Translations under genes and position numbers: made by a program
The notes under the pieces: generated by a model
The model's database searches: none
Told to the model about the DNA's origin: nothing
What the model saw: the letters and a program-made list of their open reading frames with translations, nothing else
Source: Adiantum capillus-veneris
Taxonomy: Eukaryota > Streptophyta > Polypodiopsida > Polypodiales > Pteridaceae
Length of the DNA stretch: 64,000 bases
NCBI GenBank assembly: GCA_014529385.2
Contig: CM043942.1
Coordinates: 58,219,340-58,283,339 of the forward strand
Direction: 5' to 3'
Part shown: positions 1 to 9,769 of the stretch, in pieces
Layout of the letters: each line of letters starts with the position of its first letter
How positions within the stretch are numbered: the first letter of the stretch is position 1

Positions 1-590
1 TTCATTCTACTCAATATTTAGAGACTTGGGGAGTAGACCGGATCATATGTGTGTTATGCATGAGGATTTCTTTTTGCCAAAAGTACTAGGTATCATTGTG
101 CATCCACAATATGTTCCTTTTTACCACTTTCAATGAAAAATTGATTTACTCAGATAGCTAGTGCATATGTTCGCATGCTATTTGGGTAGGTTAATCTTGA
201 GATTCAATTAGTCTTTTCTAGCACATCATCTTTTTAGTGGTTATATGCAATAGCCCTAGCACCAATTTTTGCTTCGTCTTCCCGTTGATAGGCATGCTCC
301 CTATGAATCGTTATTGGCCAATGTGCATCAAACAACAAGACAATATGGAAGTTATTATGCAATTCTTAAATGGTAGAAACCACACTCATTATTGGTGGCT
401 GCTCCACAAGATACTATTTGGATCTTTATATATTAGCATCTTATTGAATAGTTGAAGACTTTCGTCTCAAGTCATACCAATAGGCTAAACTTGCAAACCT
501 ATCATATACTTTGCAAGATAACAATCGTCAAACACAAATTTTATCAAAATCTGCATGCTTCTTTTGCTAGGGAGAATGTGATGCAATTGA
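1..590. other. unidentified sequence left of the first copia remnant
   Basis: No coding region is recognisable here. The short open frames at 237-455 and 452-652 lack any domain I can name, and both fall at the edge of the copia remnant that follows. I see no LTR end or repeat in this stretch. Confidence 0.4.
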
Positions 591-1372
591 TCCATGATGC
601 TACATTACGTACAATTCCTCATACAAGTTACCATTCAAGAAAGTGGTTTTAATGTCTAATTGATGTACATCCCATCTAAAATAAGATGCCTATTGTGAAC
701 AATAGTCATACACGACAAGTGAAAGCTAAAATTCCTTTATAATCATTGCCATTTTATTGAGCATAACCTTTTGCAACATGCTTTGCGTTGTAGCGATCAA
801 TACTACCATCCGCCTTACATTCCAGATTATAAACCTACTTTGTACCAATGGCCCCATGCCAAGAGGCAAGTCACATAAAGATCAATTATTGTTCTTCACA
901 TGTCATATTCATCTTGCATAGCAGCCATCCAATTTTTTGAACTTTGTGCTTTACAAATGTAAGAGTTTCCTCATCACATATTCTTAACACAACAAAAGCA
1001 TAACAATCTACTGCTCAAGAAGCATGATGAGAATCCTAATAAACATGATTAAACAAAGGTGCATCCAATTTATTATCACGCAAAGTATGCAATAGCCATT
1101 TTAGCATACCTCTAACTTCTTAATTTTCAGTCGTATGCTCATGAAGTGTATCATTTACATATGCATCAGAAATAAAATGATCTCTAACATCACTTGAAAT
1201 TTGTGTGGGATGATTATTTGCGTCATTTGGACTTACATTTATATTTCCACCATTGGAAAGAGACAAAAGTGTCATGGAGCATACAAATGTCTCTTTAGTA
1301 CATGGCAACAAGAATTAAACTATATCTTCCAAAAAAAAACATCTCGAGATGATATAACCTGTAACTCTTGTT
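590..1372 (-). pseudogene. copia RT remnant (B family), interrupted by copia A
   Basis: Read on the minus strand, this stretch parallels the RT region of copia B at about 11340-12190. Blocks recur in the same order, among them the region around 660-690 (compare 11400-11430) and the one around 1060-1110 (compare 11820-11870). It should therefore encode the linker and the start of reverse transcriptase of a copia polyprotein. Many substitutions and small indels have removed any long frame. It stops abruptly at 1372, where the LTR of copia A begins, so it is probably the host copy into which A inserted. Its continuation on the far side of A was not found. Confidence 0.65.
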
Positions 1373-1978
1373 TGTTAAGTATGGAGCCTGATTTACCCTT
1401 ATAATTTTTATTCTAGAACTCACATTTGTAAGGTCCCCATATGAAGAAAATCCATTGTACGTGAGAAAAATCACACGTTAAAAACCCCAAATTCATAACC
1501 GAAATATTCATTTTCACCCCAATATGTTGGCCGAACGGTGGTCAAAAAACGGCCGGTAGAAGTAGACATATGGCCGGTGGTTGATTTTTGGATGGACTCC
1601 TCTACAGATGGGTGCGTCTTCACATGGACGACTACCTCTTATGGGAGAGGGCAGGCCATAGAAACTTCTTTGCATCCATAAAAGAAGGCCTCTTTTACAC
1701 AAAAAAAATATAAGCGAGAAGAAGAAGAAGCAAGAAGTGCAAAGTAGAGAGAATATCAGACGACCATTAACGGCTTCTAAGCCCTTTGTAAACTACTTCA
1801 AGTTTGAAGTGTTAATCCATTGAGCGGTTTCTTTTTCGTGGACGTAGCCCACACTTGGGTAAACCACGTATATCTTGTGCTCTCTCTCTCCCTCTCTCTC
1901 TCTCTCTTTTGTATGTTTTATCTCTCTCCACTAAGTACACCACTCTAATCGCTACTTAGTAACTCATTAATCCTAACA
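1373..1978 (+). repeat. 5' LTR of copia A (606 bp)
   Basis: The LTR starts TGTTAAGTATGG and ends TCCTAACA, giving matching TGTTA/TAACA termini. A CCATAAAAG TATA-like site lies near 1675, and a CT-rich tract lies at 1880-1910. The same LTR family occurs inverted at 6083-6889 and as a stub at 15455-15510. The right end is fixed by the primer-binding site that follows at once. Confidence 0.85.
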
Positions 1979-1996
1979 ATTGGTATTAGAGCAAGG
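1979..1996 (+). other. primer-binding site of copia A
   Basis: The sequence attggtattagagcaagg directly follows the LTR. It matches the initiator methionine tRNA type site (TGGTATCAGAGC) used by most plant copia elements, with one mismatch in the core. Confidence 0.8.
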
Positions 1997-2049
1997 TTTA
2001 TTAGTAGCTAATACATTTTTAAAAATGTATTTCTTAAATTGAGTGGGAG

Positions 2050-2970
2050 ATGGTAGAAAAAGTAAGTTCAAGATTGAGAATGTCAATGCCAAAAACTACC
2101 AAGATTCGAAGATGCAAATCGAACATTATCTCTAACAAAATAATCTCTATTTGGCATTGGGAGGCCTTCCAAAAAATCCCACAACAATGGTAGATGAATC
2201 TTGGAACATCCTTGATGGAAAGGTGTTGGAAACAATTTGACTTTGCTGCGTCAACAATGGTATTGAACGTTTCGGAGATAAAGACTGCGGAGGACTTGAT
2301 AAAGTTCCTTGACGGCCTCTACGAGAAACCGTCCATGTCAGACAAGGTATTTCTTATGAAGCCATTGTTCAACTTAAAAATGGCAGAGAATGGTTCGATT
2401 ATAGAATACTTGAATGACTTCAACACCAACATAAGTCAGCTTCGATTGGTGAAAGTCAACTTCGTTGATGACGTCTGAGCTCTCATAATACTATCCTCTT
2501 TGTTAAATAGTTTGGATAGCTTTGTGATGCCTGTAAGTTATTTCATTTCTAGTACAAACAATCTCAAGTTTGATGATGTTGTAGGTGTTCTCTTAGGCGA
2601 GGAAATGCAAAAGAGAAGCACACAAAAGGAAAACCAAAGGAGATATTTAAGAACCAAAGGAGTCCTGATTGCCCAAAGCGTAGCAAGTCACGGGCAAAGT
2701 GAGTTCTAGAGTGCTAGAATTGCAACAAGAAGGGCCACATCAAAAGGATTGTTGGTTCAAGAAGAAGAAAGAGCCGGAATCTCACGAAAGCAAACCAACA
2801 CTGGAGGCAAATGTGGCAGGTAAAGTAGAGCAAGATGCTCCAATTCTTATATTTGACAATGTGTCAAACTCTTGCGTAGTAGACTCTGAGGCTTCATTCT
2901 ATGCATGAAGTATTTTCAAGATTACACCAAAGGTAATTTTGGGTATATGTACTTGGGAGATATTTTTTTA
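2050..2970 (+). pseudogene. gag: copia A gag and start of protease, degraded
   Basis: This is a plant copia Gag (UBN2 type) that would form the particle shell. The middle of Gag is readable at 2194-2478, and a second block at 2500-2709. A CCHC zinc knuckle is visible around 2709-2750 (pattern NCNKKGHIK...C) but is split by a frameshift and has lost its first Cys-side context. At about 2878-2900 the start of the aspartic protease appears as VVDSEAS, where DSGAS is expected, so the active-site glycine is replaced. The frame changes near 2240, 2480 and 2700 and has several stops. Homology ends near 2970, before the rest of protease. Confidence 0.7.
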
Positions 2971-3765
2971 CGAGCTTACTTAAACGAGCTTTTATTGATA
3001 AATGGTTTATTTCTGTGAGATTTTATCCACAAAAGACATGATGAAATATTTCACTACAATTAAGCACAATCACATCTTAGTCCACAAAGATTGATCCTTT
3101 CTATATGACATCCCTCACTTCTACATAGGAATGAACTAACTGTAATCTAGCATTAAGTACTTTACTTTGAGTGCTAATGCTAAAATAAAAAATTGATATT
3201 TATAACAAGGATATTTCTCATTGCAAATCAACTATTCTATTTATTATGTCGATTAAGCTTTACATCTAGCACAAACAAATAGACCAAGCACAGTTTGGGT
3301 TCCTCAAACAAGCACAACCCTTTGTCCAGAGTGCAAATGCCACAAAAGTATTTAGCTCACCACAAGAAAAAATTAAAAACCTCAAGGAATTGGATGACTT
3401 TCCATCTCACATAAAAACATAGGAGACCTTTCTGCACCACCTCAAATATAGTGTCCATGTTTCAAAGTGCGTGGAAATGGACACTTGTTCTTGTTCTCTA
3501 TAATGAAATTTCTTTGAGCATTGAATAATTTTTCCACCTACAATTACACAAAAACTTCTTCCCTTATCATCTATATAGTATATACACAAGGGTGAAAGCT
3601 AAGATTTGATCTATGTGTACTCACCTACTCTTCGTTCTTGTATAAATAACTTGATTGCCCATGAAGAGACATTGTCTGCCAACCCAACCTTCCTTTCCAC
3701 CTCGTGTATTTTAGGAAGGTGATCCATAAGACTCAAACACACAAACCATCCCTCATTAGCCATGA
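2971..3765. other. unidentified AT-rich stretch
   Basis: No domain, LTR end or long frame is recognised. A short direct repeat, acgagctt, occurs at about 2972 and 2986. The stretch separates the gag part of copia A from its RT part and is probably inserted or rearranged material. Confidence 0.35.
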
Positions 3766-4221
3766 AAAGGCAACAAAGCTAAGTGTGGCACGTATCAACA
3801 AGTATGTGGTGCTAATCTTGTTCCATGCGGGACACTCATCCACATCTACATCTACCACTTGTAAATCCATAGGAAAATTAGCTCACACAAGACGAGAAAT
3901 TGCATTTGAGGGAGAACCTATGTGATATATTGATGCAACTATCTTTATTAAAAGCTTGTCCTCCAATTGCATATGCAACACCTCCACCTTCCTAAAGGCA
4001 ACAAAGCTAAGTGTGGCACGTATCAACAAGTATGTGGTGCTAACCTTGTTCCATGCGGGACACTCATCCACATCTACATCTACCACTTGTAAATCCATAG
4101 GAAAATTAGCTCACACAAGACGATAAATTGCATTTGAGGGAGAACCTATGTGATATATTGATGCAACTATCTTTATTAAAATCTTGTCCTCCAATTGCAT
4201 ATGCAACACCTCCACCTTCCT
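3766..4221. repeat. tandem duplication, two 228-bp units
   Basis: Unit one is 3766-3993 and unit two 3994-4221. They are nearly identical (for example aatcttg/aaccttg and gacgaga/gacgata). The units meet without a spacer. No coding sense is evident; the 71-aa and 120-aa minus-strand frames across it share repeated segments because of the duplication. Confidence 0.85.
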
Positions 4222-4515
4222 ATTTATAGAAACAATATCATAATAAACAGTTGATTCAAAACTTTCAATGAATAAAATATTTTGAGCATTGTATCTATTT
4301 CGGCATACCTCTCTGATCAAACACAAGAGGTGGCCACATTGTCGAGATTTTCCTTTGTTAGTGAAATCATTTATAGAAACAATATCATAATAAATAGTTG
4401 ATTCAAAACTTTGAATGAATAAAATATTTTGAGCATTGTATCTATTTCGGCATACCTCTCTGCTCAAACACAAGAGGTGGCCACATTGTCGAGATTTTTC
4501 TTTGTTAGTGAAATC
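4222..4515. repeat. tandem duplication, two 147-bp units
   Basis: Unit one is 4222-4368 and unit two 4369-4515, with only a few differences. This second duplication begins exactly where the 228-bp duplication ends, so two unrelated tandem duplications lie back to back. Confidence 0.85.
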
Positions 4516-6082
4516 ATATTCTTCTTTGACCAGTCACAGTTAAAGATGAGCTGAAAGAATCCATCACCATTACTTGGATTTGCAATGGTGAGCATTTTGT
4601 ATGATCTATCTCTGAATGTTGTCTCCACCATTCCTTTTTCCTTCTCACATTTTGCAACATACTCCTCTAAGCCCATGTTATGTCTATCAATGAAGCTATA
4701 GACAACTTCATTGCACTATCAAAAGAGGTCTATAAAAATTTAAAACTTGTATGCTCATTGACAAGTATAGTGTGCTACTTAAAACGTGCTTTAGAATTAA
4801 TGAAAGAAACTTAACCATTACCTTCCATACAAATTGGCCTACAATTGTAGCAAGAGCATTGTACCATTGCTCTCCTATGCATCACTCTAAGCTAAATTCT
4901 ATTGAATCCCACTTCCTTAGATCCTCACCACATACTCTAATATTGAAGTTTTATCAACCAATTCAAATCTTTGAAACAAATATTTCATGTGACAGCATAG
5001 GAGTTACACTTGTGGGCACCAATTTAAAAAATACCACATATTTTTTCTATGAAGATTAGCACTTATCAATTAAAAAATGAAGCTAGCAATAAAGGAACAT
5101 TAAAAATGCATAAAATTAATAAGAGCATCTAGAAGATCAATACAAGACAATTTTTTTTCAAAAAAAATTATAGAGTACTATACGTGTATAATTAATAAAC
5201 ATCCTTCTTTCAAACCTTGGACATTGAGAAATAAAAGCCCCTTAAGCTCTCTCCAAGTTTTGTGTGAACTTACCGTTGACAAGGTGAGCTATAAGTTAAT
5301 AGTAATTAGAGGAAAATGTCAATTGACTACTCTACTACCTCATAGAATAATCCAAATTCCTAGTTTTTGAAATGATCTTTGCCTACAATTTGCAGATGGC
5401 AAGAAGTTGGTTCTAACGATAAATACTAGAGATAATTTATAGAGACCTTGATGCATCAAATTTGGTATCGTCCATTCTAAGATAGTCTTAGACCATGAGG
5501 ATTCAATGAGTATGACATGATTCCAGTGACATAGTACTATGAAGAGCACCCCATTGAGACCCCATCTACCTTCTCCCTTGAGAAGACCAGGTTGCACTTG
5601 TAGTGCCTTGTTAAGAAAAAATCCTTGGTTAATAATAAATTTAAACTCAAAGTTTTTGGAAAAAGAGCCAAGCTATACAAAATTGAATGTTCATATGAAA
5701 TACATATTAATAACCAAAATTAGCACTATTATATTCAAATCTCGATGCAAAAGAATTCATACTCCAATTGCTGCAAAAGTTACAATTCCTCACCCAACCA
5801 AGCTATAGAAATCCATGCAGTATAGGTTCCTTGATCCACACCACTCAAGGTTTCCAGTCTCAATAGATGGACTCTTTCTTGGGTTCAAATAATTTACTAA
5901 TGTCCCATCTACTTTCTACAAAATACAATATGCCAACTCATACGACTTTCTCAAGTTATTCTTTATGATGGTATAGATAACGAAAAATGCGACTTCAAGT
6001 GAGCTGCAAGGTGTAACAAGGTCTTGATTTGTTCTCTCACTTCCCCTCCCGTACATTGTTCGAACGCCTTGGTGGAACCATC
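4516..6082. other. unidentified sequence, possible decayed gene fragments
   Basis: Short minus-strand frames at 4464-4676, 5340-5597 and 5916-6155 have protein-like composition, but I do not recognise their family. Nothing here resembles a retroelement domain. The solo LTR at 6083 interrupts this sequence, and on the minus strand the frame just left of the LTR is open for about 25 codons. A decayed host gene is possible but not shown. Confidence 0.3.
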
Positions 6083-6167
6083 TGTTAGGAAATAAGACGT
6101 AGCTAAATAGATTTTTGAGTAGATTACTTAATGGAGAGAGATAGATTTCACACACAAGAGATTATAG

Positions 6168-6170
<3 letters not shown>

Positions 6171-6220
<50 letters not shown>
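6171..6220. repeat. (AG)n microsatellite in the solo LTR
   Basis: Fifty bases of uninterrupted AG. The homologous position of the copia A 5' LTR has a shorter, interrupted CT tract on the other strand. Confidence 0.95.
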
Positions 6221-6224
<4 letters not shown>

Positions 6225-6554
6225 CACAATATACGTGGTTCACCCAATGTGGGCTACGTCCACGGAAAAGTAGCCAATCAATGGCTTTAGCACTTCAAAA
6301 GAAGAAGTAGTTTACAAAGGGATTAAACCCTTGATAGAGCTCCCGCCTTGCTTCACTCTCACCACCTCACACTCACCTTGTTGCATTAACTTCACACTAT
6401 GAAATGTGTGTAGAAATGGCCTCCTTTTATAGGCCAAAAGGGCTGCCCTCTCTTATGAGAGGCAGCCATGTGTAGCCGCCCTTGTGCGAATAAGTCCAAA
6501 TCGGACCCTCCAATCTGCCCATGTGTGGCCGCCCTTGAGAAGACAAGTCCGCTT

Positions 6555-6695
6555 TTGAATTCGGCCACCGGCCATTGACTTCCGATCACCGGCCATCGGC
6601 CATTGACTACCGGCCACCGGCCACCGGCCATTGACTTCCGACCACCGGCCATCGGCCATTGACTACCGGCCACCGGCTAACCGACCGGTTGTTTT
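6555..6695. repeat. GC-rich minisatellite in the solo LTR
   Basis: Repeated blocks built from accggccat, cggccattgact and accggccacc run through this stretch with a period near 55-60 bp. The block is far richer in GC and CpG than its surroundings and is much reduced in the LTR at 1373-1978. Confidence 0.8.
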
Positions 6696-6894
6696 CCGAC
6701 CACTTTCCGGCCATAATATTCCGCCCCCGAGGCCTCTAAAGTTGCCCCTGATTCTTGTCCGTGAAAATTTTGGTTTCCAGTGAGTGATTTTCCTTCACGC
6801 ACGATGGCTTCTACTCATAATGGGGGCCTTACAAATGTGCGCTTTTACCACATAAAATTACAAGGGTAAATCAGGCTCCATACTTAACACCATC

Positions 6895-7227
6895 ACCTTG
6901 CCGCCCTAGCTAATATTCTTCAAATCTATCTTGGCAAATCATCAAATCATGAGTCAATCACTCCTGGAACCTAGATTTTTTGTTTTGGACAAGTGCATTT
7001 GTCTTTGGCATGGATGCACCACATTGTTCAACACATGCGCTAATGTCTTGATGGTTTTGGTTTTTCTCAAAGTACTCGTATGAACACTTGTAAAGGCTCA
7101 TTGTAGTGTATTCTTGCACATCTCAAAAGGCTTCATCTACAACTGCCTACAGCTCCTTCTAAAGATTAGCCGTTGCCAAGGAGCTATCTACCTCCAAATG
7201 ATAACTCATGCTAGAGTATTCTTCGAG

Positions 7228-7276
<49 letters not shown>

Positions 7277-7620
7277 TACTATGCCCAGATCTAAGGCTCT
7301 TAGTTGGCATGATATGGTCATTTTCAACGAAGATGACTCCCTTGCCCAAGCAACTTCGATAATACCTTTGCAAACTCCCAAGAATAGTCCTCAAGGGGAC
7401 CTCGTTTTTGGTAGTCCTCTGCACACACTATGGCATGTAGGTGGCATGAGGGCGGTACAAAGATTACATAGAAAGGAAACAAACAAAGAATACAAGTGAC
7501 GAGTACATAGAACTTGAATACAATGAAGACTCAAAGAGTGCAAGTGGCGATAGCATGCAACAATGCCAATATGATGAGGAACTTCAACCTATTGAAGATC
7601 TATGAAAGTTAGTATAACTC
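6895..7620. other. unidentified sequence with a GT/GC microsatellite
   Basis: No gene is recognised. A (GT)n tract at 7231-7266 followed by GCGCGCG to 7275 is the only clear structure. The open frames across it are products of the dinucleotide repeat. Confidence 0.4.
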
Positions 7621-8620
7621 TAGAGAGATTCATTCCTTCCTTGAACCACCTCTTGGTCATAGATTTTGGAGAGCCATTGTCATATGAAGAAGCTATGCAA
7701 CATGAATCCAAAGAGGAGTGTACGAAGAGAATGCAAGCAGAGATGGACTCATTGCATCAAAATCAAACTTGAGAATTGTTTGATTCGCGTAAGGGTAAAC
7801 ATGCACTACAAGTTGAAGGAGGAACAAGGCAGAAAAAGACATACAAGTTTAGGCTTGTGGTAAAGGAGTTTTGATTGTTGATTTCAATGAAATATTTTCT
7901 TATGTTGTTAAAAGAAACCCCATTAGATTTGTTTTAAGCCTTGTAACTGCTCAAGACTTGAATTTTGAGCAAATGGATGTAAATATGACATTCCCTTATG
8001 GCAACTTGGAGAAGGAAATTTGCATGCTTCAACCAAAGGGGTATGAAGAAAAGGGTATGTAGATTGAGGAGCTTGTATGCTTTAAAGCAAGCATCAAAAC
8101 AATGGTACCGAAAATTTTATCGCTAGATGCTCGATCATGGATTCAAATGATGCAACTCAGATCATTGTGTATACACAAGGAATTTGGAGGATAAAAAATA
8201 TATCATCCTAATGTTGTGTATTGATGACATGCTAATTGTAAATGCTAATATGTATAATATACGAGAGGTAAAAGAAGAGTTGTCTAAATATTTTTTAACG
8301 AAAGATTTAGGTGCTTCAATACGCATACTTGGTATGAAAATATCGAGGGAAAATTGAAGAAGACATTAACACTATCTCAAGAGGATTATACTAAGAAAGT
8401 ACTAGACAGTTTTGCAATGCAACATGCAAAACCAATTTCTACACCTTTGACTAATCACTTTAAACTCGACAAGGATATGTGTCCAACGGCACAAGAGGAG
8501 ATAGTTTATATATCTAAATTTTTATATACCATAGCAGTAGGTTCTCTAATGTATGCTATGATCTCGACAAGGTCAGATATTGCACATGCAGTGGGAGTTG
8601 TGAGTAGAGTCGACAGGGGG
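7620..8620 (+). pseudogene. pol: copia A reverse transcriptase fragment
   Basis: This is the reverse transcriptase of copia A. Recognisable pieces are the segment around 7871-8062 (LVTAQDLNFEQMDVNMTF, then the LEKEICMLQPKGYEE block before the palm), a damaged stretch at 8060-8350 covering the YVDD region where several stops occur, and the readable block 8354-8610 (SQEDYTKKVL, ISTPL, VGSLMYAMISTRSDIAHAVG). The fragment breaks at 8615 just after VVSR. It needs at least three frame changes and cannot be functional. The RNase H half continues at 14846. Confidence 0.75.
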
Positions 8621-8748
8621 TTCACTATATAGAGATCTTGTATAGCACGTGCATTCAAGAGATATTTATAAAACCCCCTATTCTACACTTTTTGAGGTAT
8701 ATAGAGATCCCTTATGTACCACTTTTGTCAATAAATAGACCCCTTTTG

Positions 8749-9744
8749 TGTTGGAATTAGGGTTACAGGAAAACACACACAGCTTGGAGAAGACCCCAAG
8801 GGATTCACCATGAAAAACTTACCGCACCACGTAAGTACAAGGGAGGGTTTTTTTTTTTACAAGTTACATAAGCTATAAGTTAGGGGCAGGCCCCCAATAA
8901 TTTATCTCCCAAGCTTAAAAAGAAGGGAGGGGGTATCATATTTATGGGGGAGGGGAGAAGTGATAAAAGGAAAAAATGAGAGGAAGTTTTTGTGTTTCAA
9001 AATCATGGCTTCCCAAAAGATTCTCCCCTCGAACTTGTGAGTCAATAGCTACAAAGATACATGCAAGAACTAATAATGCTTTGTATCAATTGCTTGTTTT
9101 GTGATTATAGTTCATTTGTTGAAGGATGAAATCTATAAATATTTTGTATAGATGAAAATTTACATGGAGAACCTAACACAACTTTATAACCATGTTTTTG
9201 AGTAATTTAGATGTGTCAAATTGTACGAGTAGCTAGAGTGCAGGCTGAACGAGCACATATTTTGAAAGTCAAACTAAGACACATTGAGGGTACATCTAGT
9301 TATCAACAAAAGTGGTTCCTTAGTACATTGCCAGCCACTATGCTACACGCTCTTTGACTAGTTTTACTCAATTAAATAATATGAGATCTAAAATTTATAT
9401 GTTAGATAGGGGTATGGTAGTTTTTTTCATTGATTGTCATATAAGCATAGAAAGGGGGGTCATATTCCCTAATATGAATCGTATATAGGGGTTGTATCAA
9501 AGTTATCCGCTCGTAGGTGGCATCCCGTTTTGTATATAGAGTGAATCCCCCGGGGAGAAGACGAAGAAAGCTCAAGGCACACAACAGAGAGTGTATTACT
9601 TAGTGTGCAATGGAAAGATAGATATCCCTAGAATGATGGGCATATATACAATGCACGGGGGGAAAAACCTCCTAGTGAGGGAAAAATTTCCCCAACGGTC
9701 CTAAGTGTGTTCACACACATCACTACCACATGTGTATGGTAACA
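8749..9744 (-). repeat. 3' LTR of copia B, interrupted by a 760-bp insertion
   Basis: The LTR parts are 8749-8793 and 9562-9744. Without the insertion and one target copy they align end to end with the 227-bp LTR at 14486-14712. On the minus strand the ends read TGTTACCATA and AATTCCAACA. The purine-rich tract CCAAGGGGGATT lies just inside it at 9745-9756. Confidence 0.85.
8794..9553. mobile_element. hAT-like non-autonomous DNA transposon (760 bp)
   Basis: The element is flanked by the perfect 8-bp duplication ggagaaga (8786-8793 and 9554-9561). The uninterrupted LTR at 14486-14712 has one copy of this word, so the empty site is known. The ends are inverted: CCCCAAGGGATTCAC on the left and the complement of the right end CCGGGGGATTCACT. 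No transposase is encoded. An 8-bp duplication is the hAT hallmark, though the ends are not the textbook CAGGG form. Confidence 0.8.
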
Positions 9745-9769
9745 AATCCCCCTTGGGAGTGATGTGCTG

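Larger units (their letters stand above)
6083..6889 (-). mobile_element. solo LTR of the copia A family with intact target duplication
   Basis: Read on the minus strand, it begins TGTTAAGTATGGAGCC and ends CTTATTTCCTAACA, the termini of the copia A LTR. The 5-bp target duplication CCATC is perfect (6078-6082 and 6890-6894). There is no internal region, so it is the product of LTR-LTR recombination. A strong TATA box, CTATAAAAGG, is read on the minus strand near 6425-6435. At 807 bp it is about 200 bp longer than the LTR at 1373-1978; the extra length includes an AG tract (6171-6220) and a GC-rich repeat (6555-6695). Confidence 0.88.

Noticed and set aside
1514-1702. 62-aa minus-strand frame in the copia A LTR
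   Set aside because: Lies wholly within the LTR and has no counterpart in the solo LTR.
4751-5059. 102-aa frame as a host gene
   Set aside because: No recognisable motif, no exon structure, and AT-rich surroundings. Left as unidentified.
6392-6673. Repetitive Trp/Gly/Met-rich proteins on the minus strand
   Set aside because: They are translations of the GC-rich minisatellite in the solo LTR, open in two frames at once.
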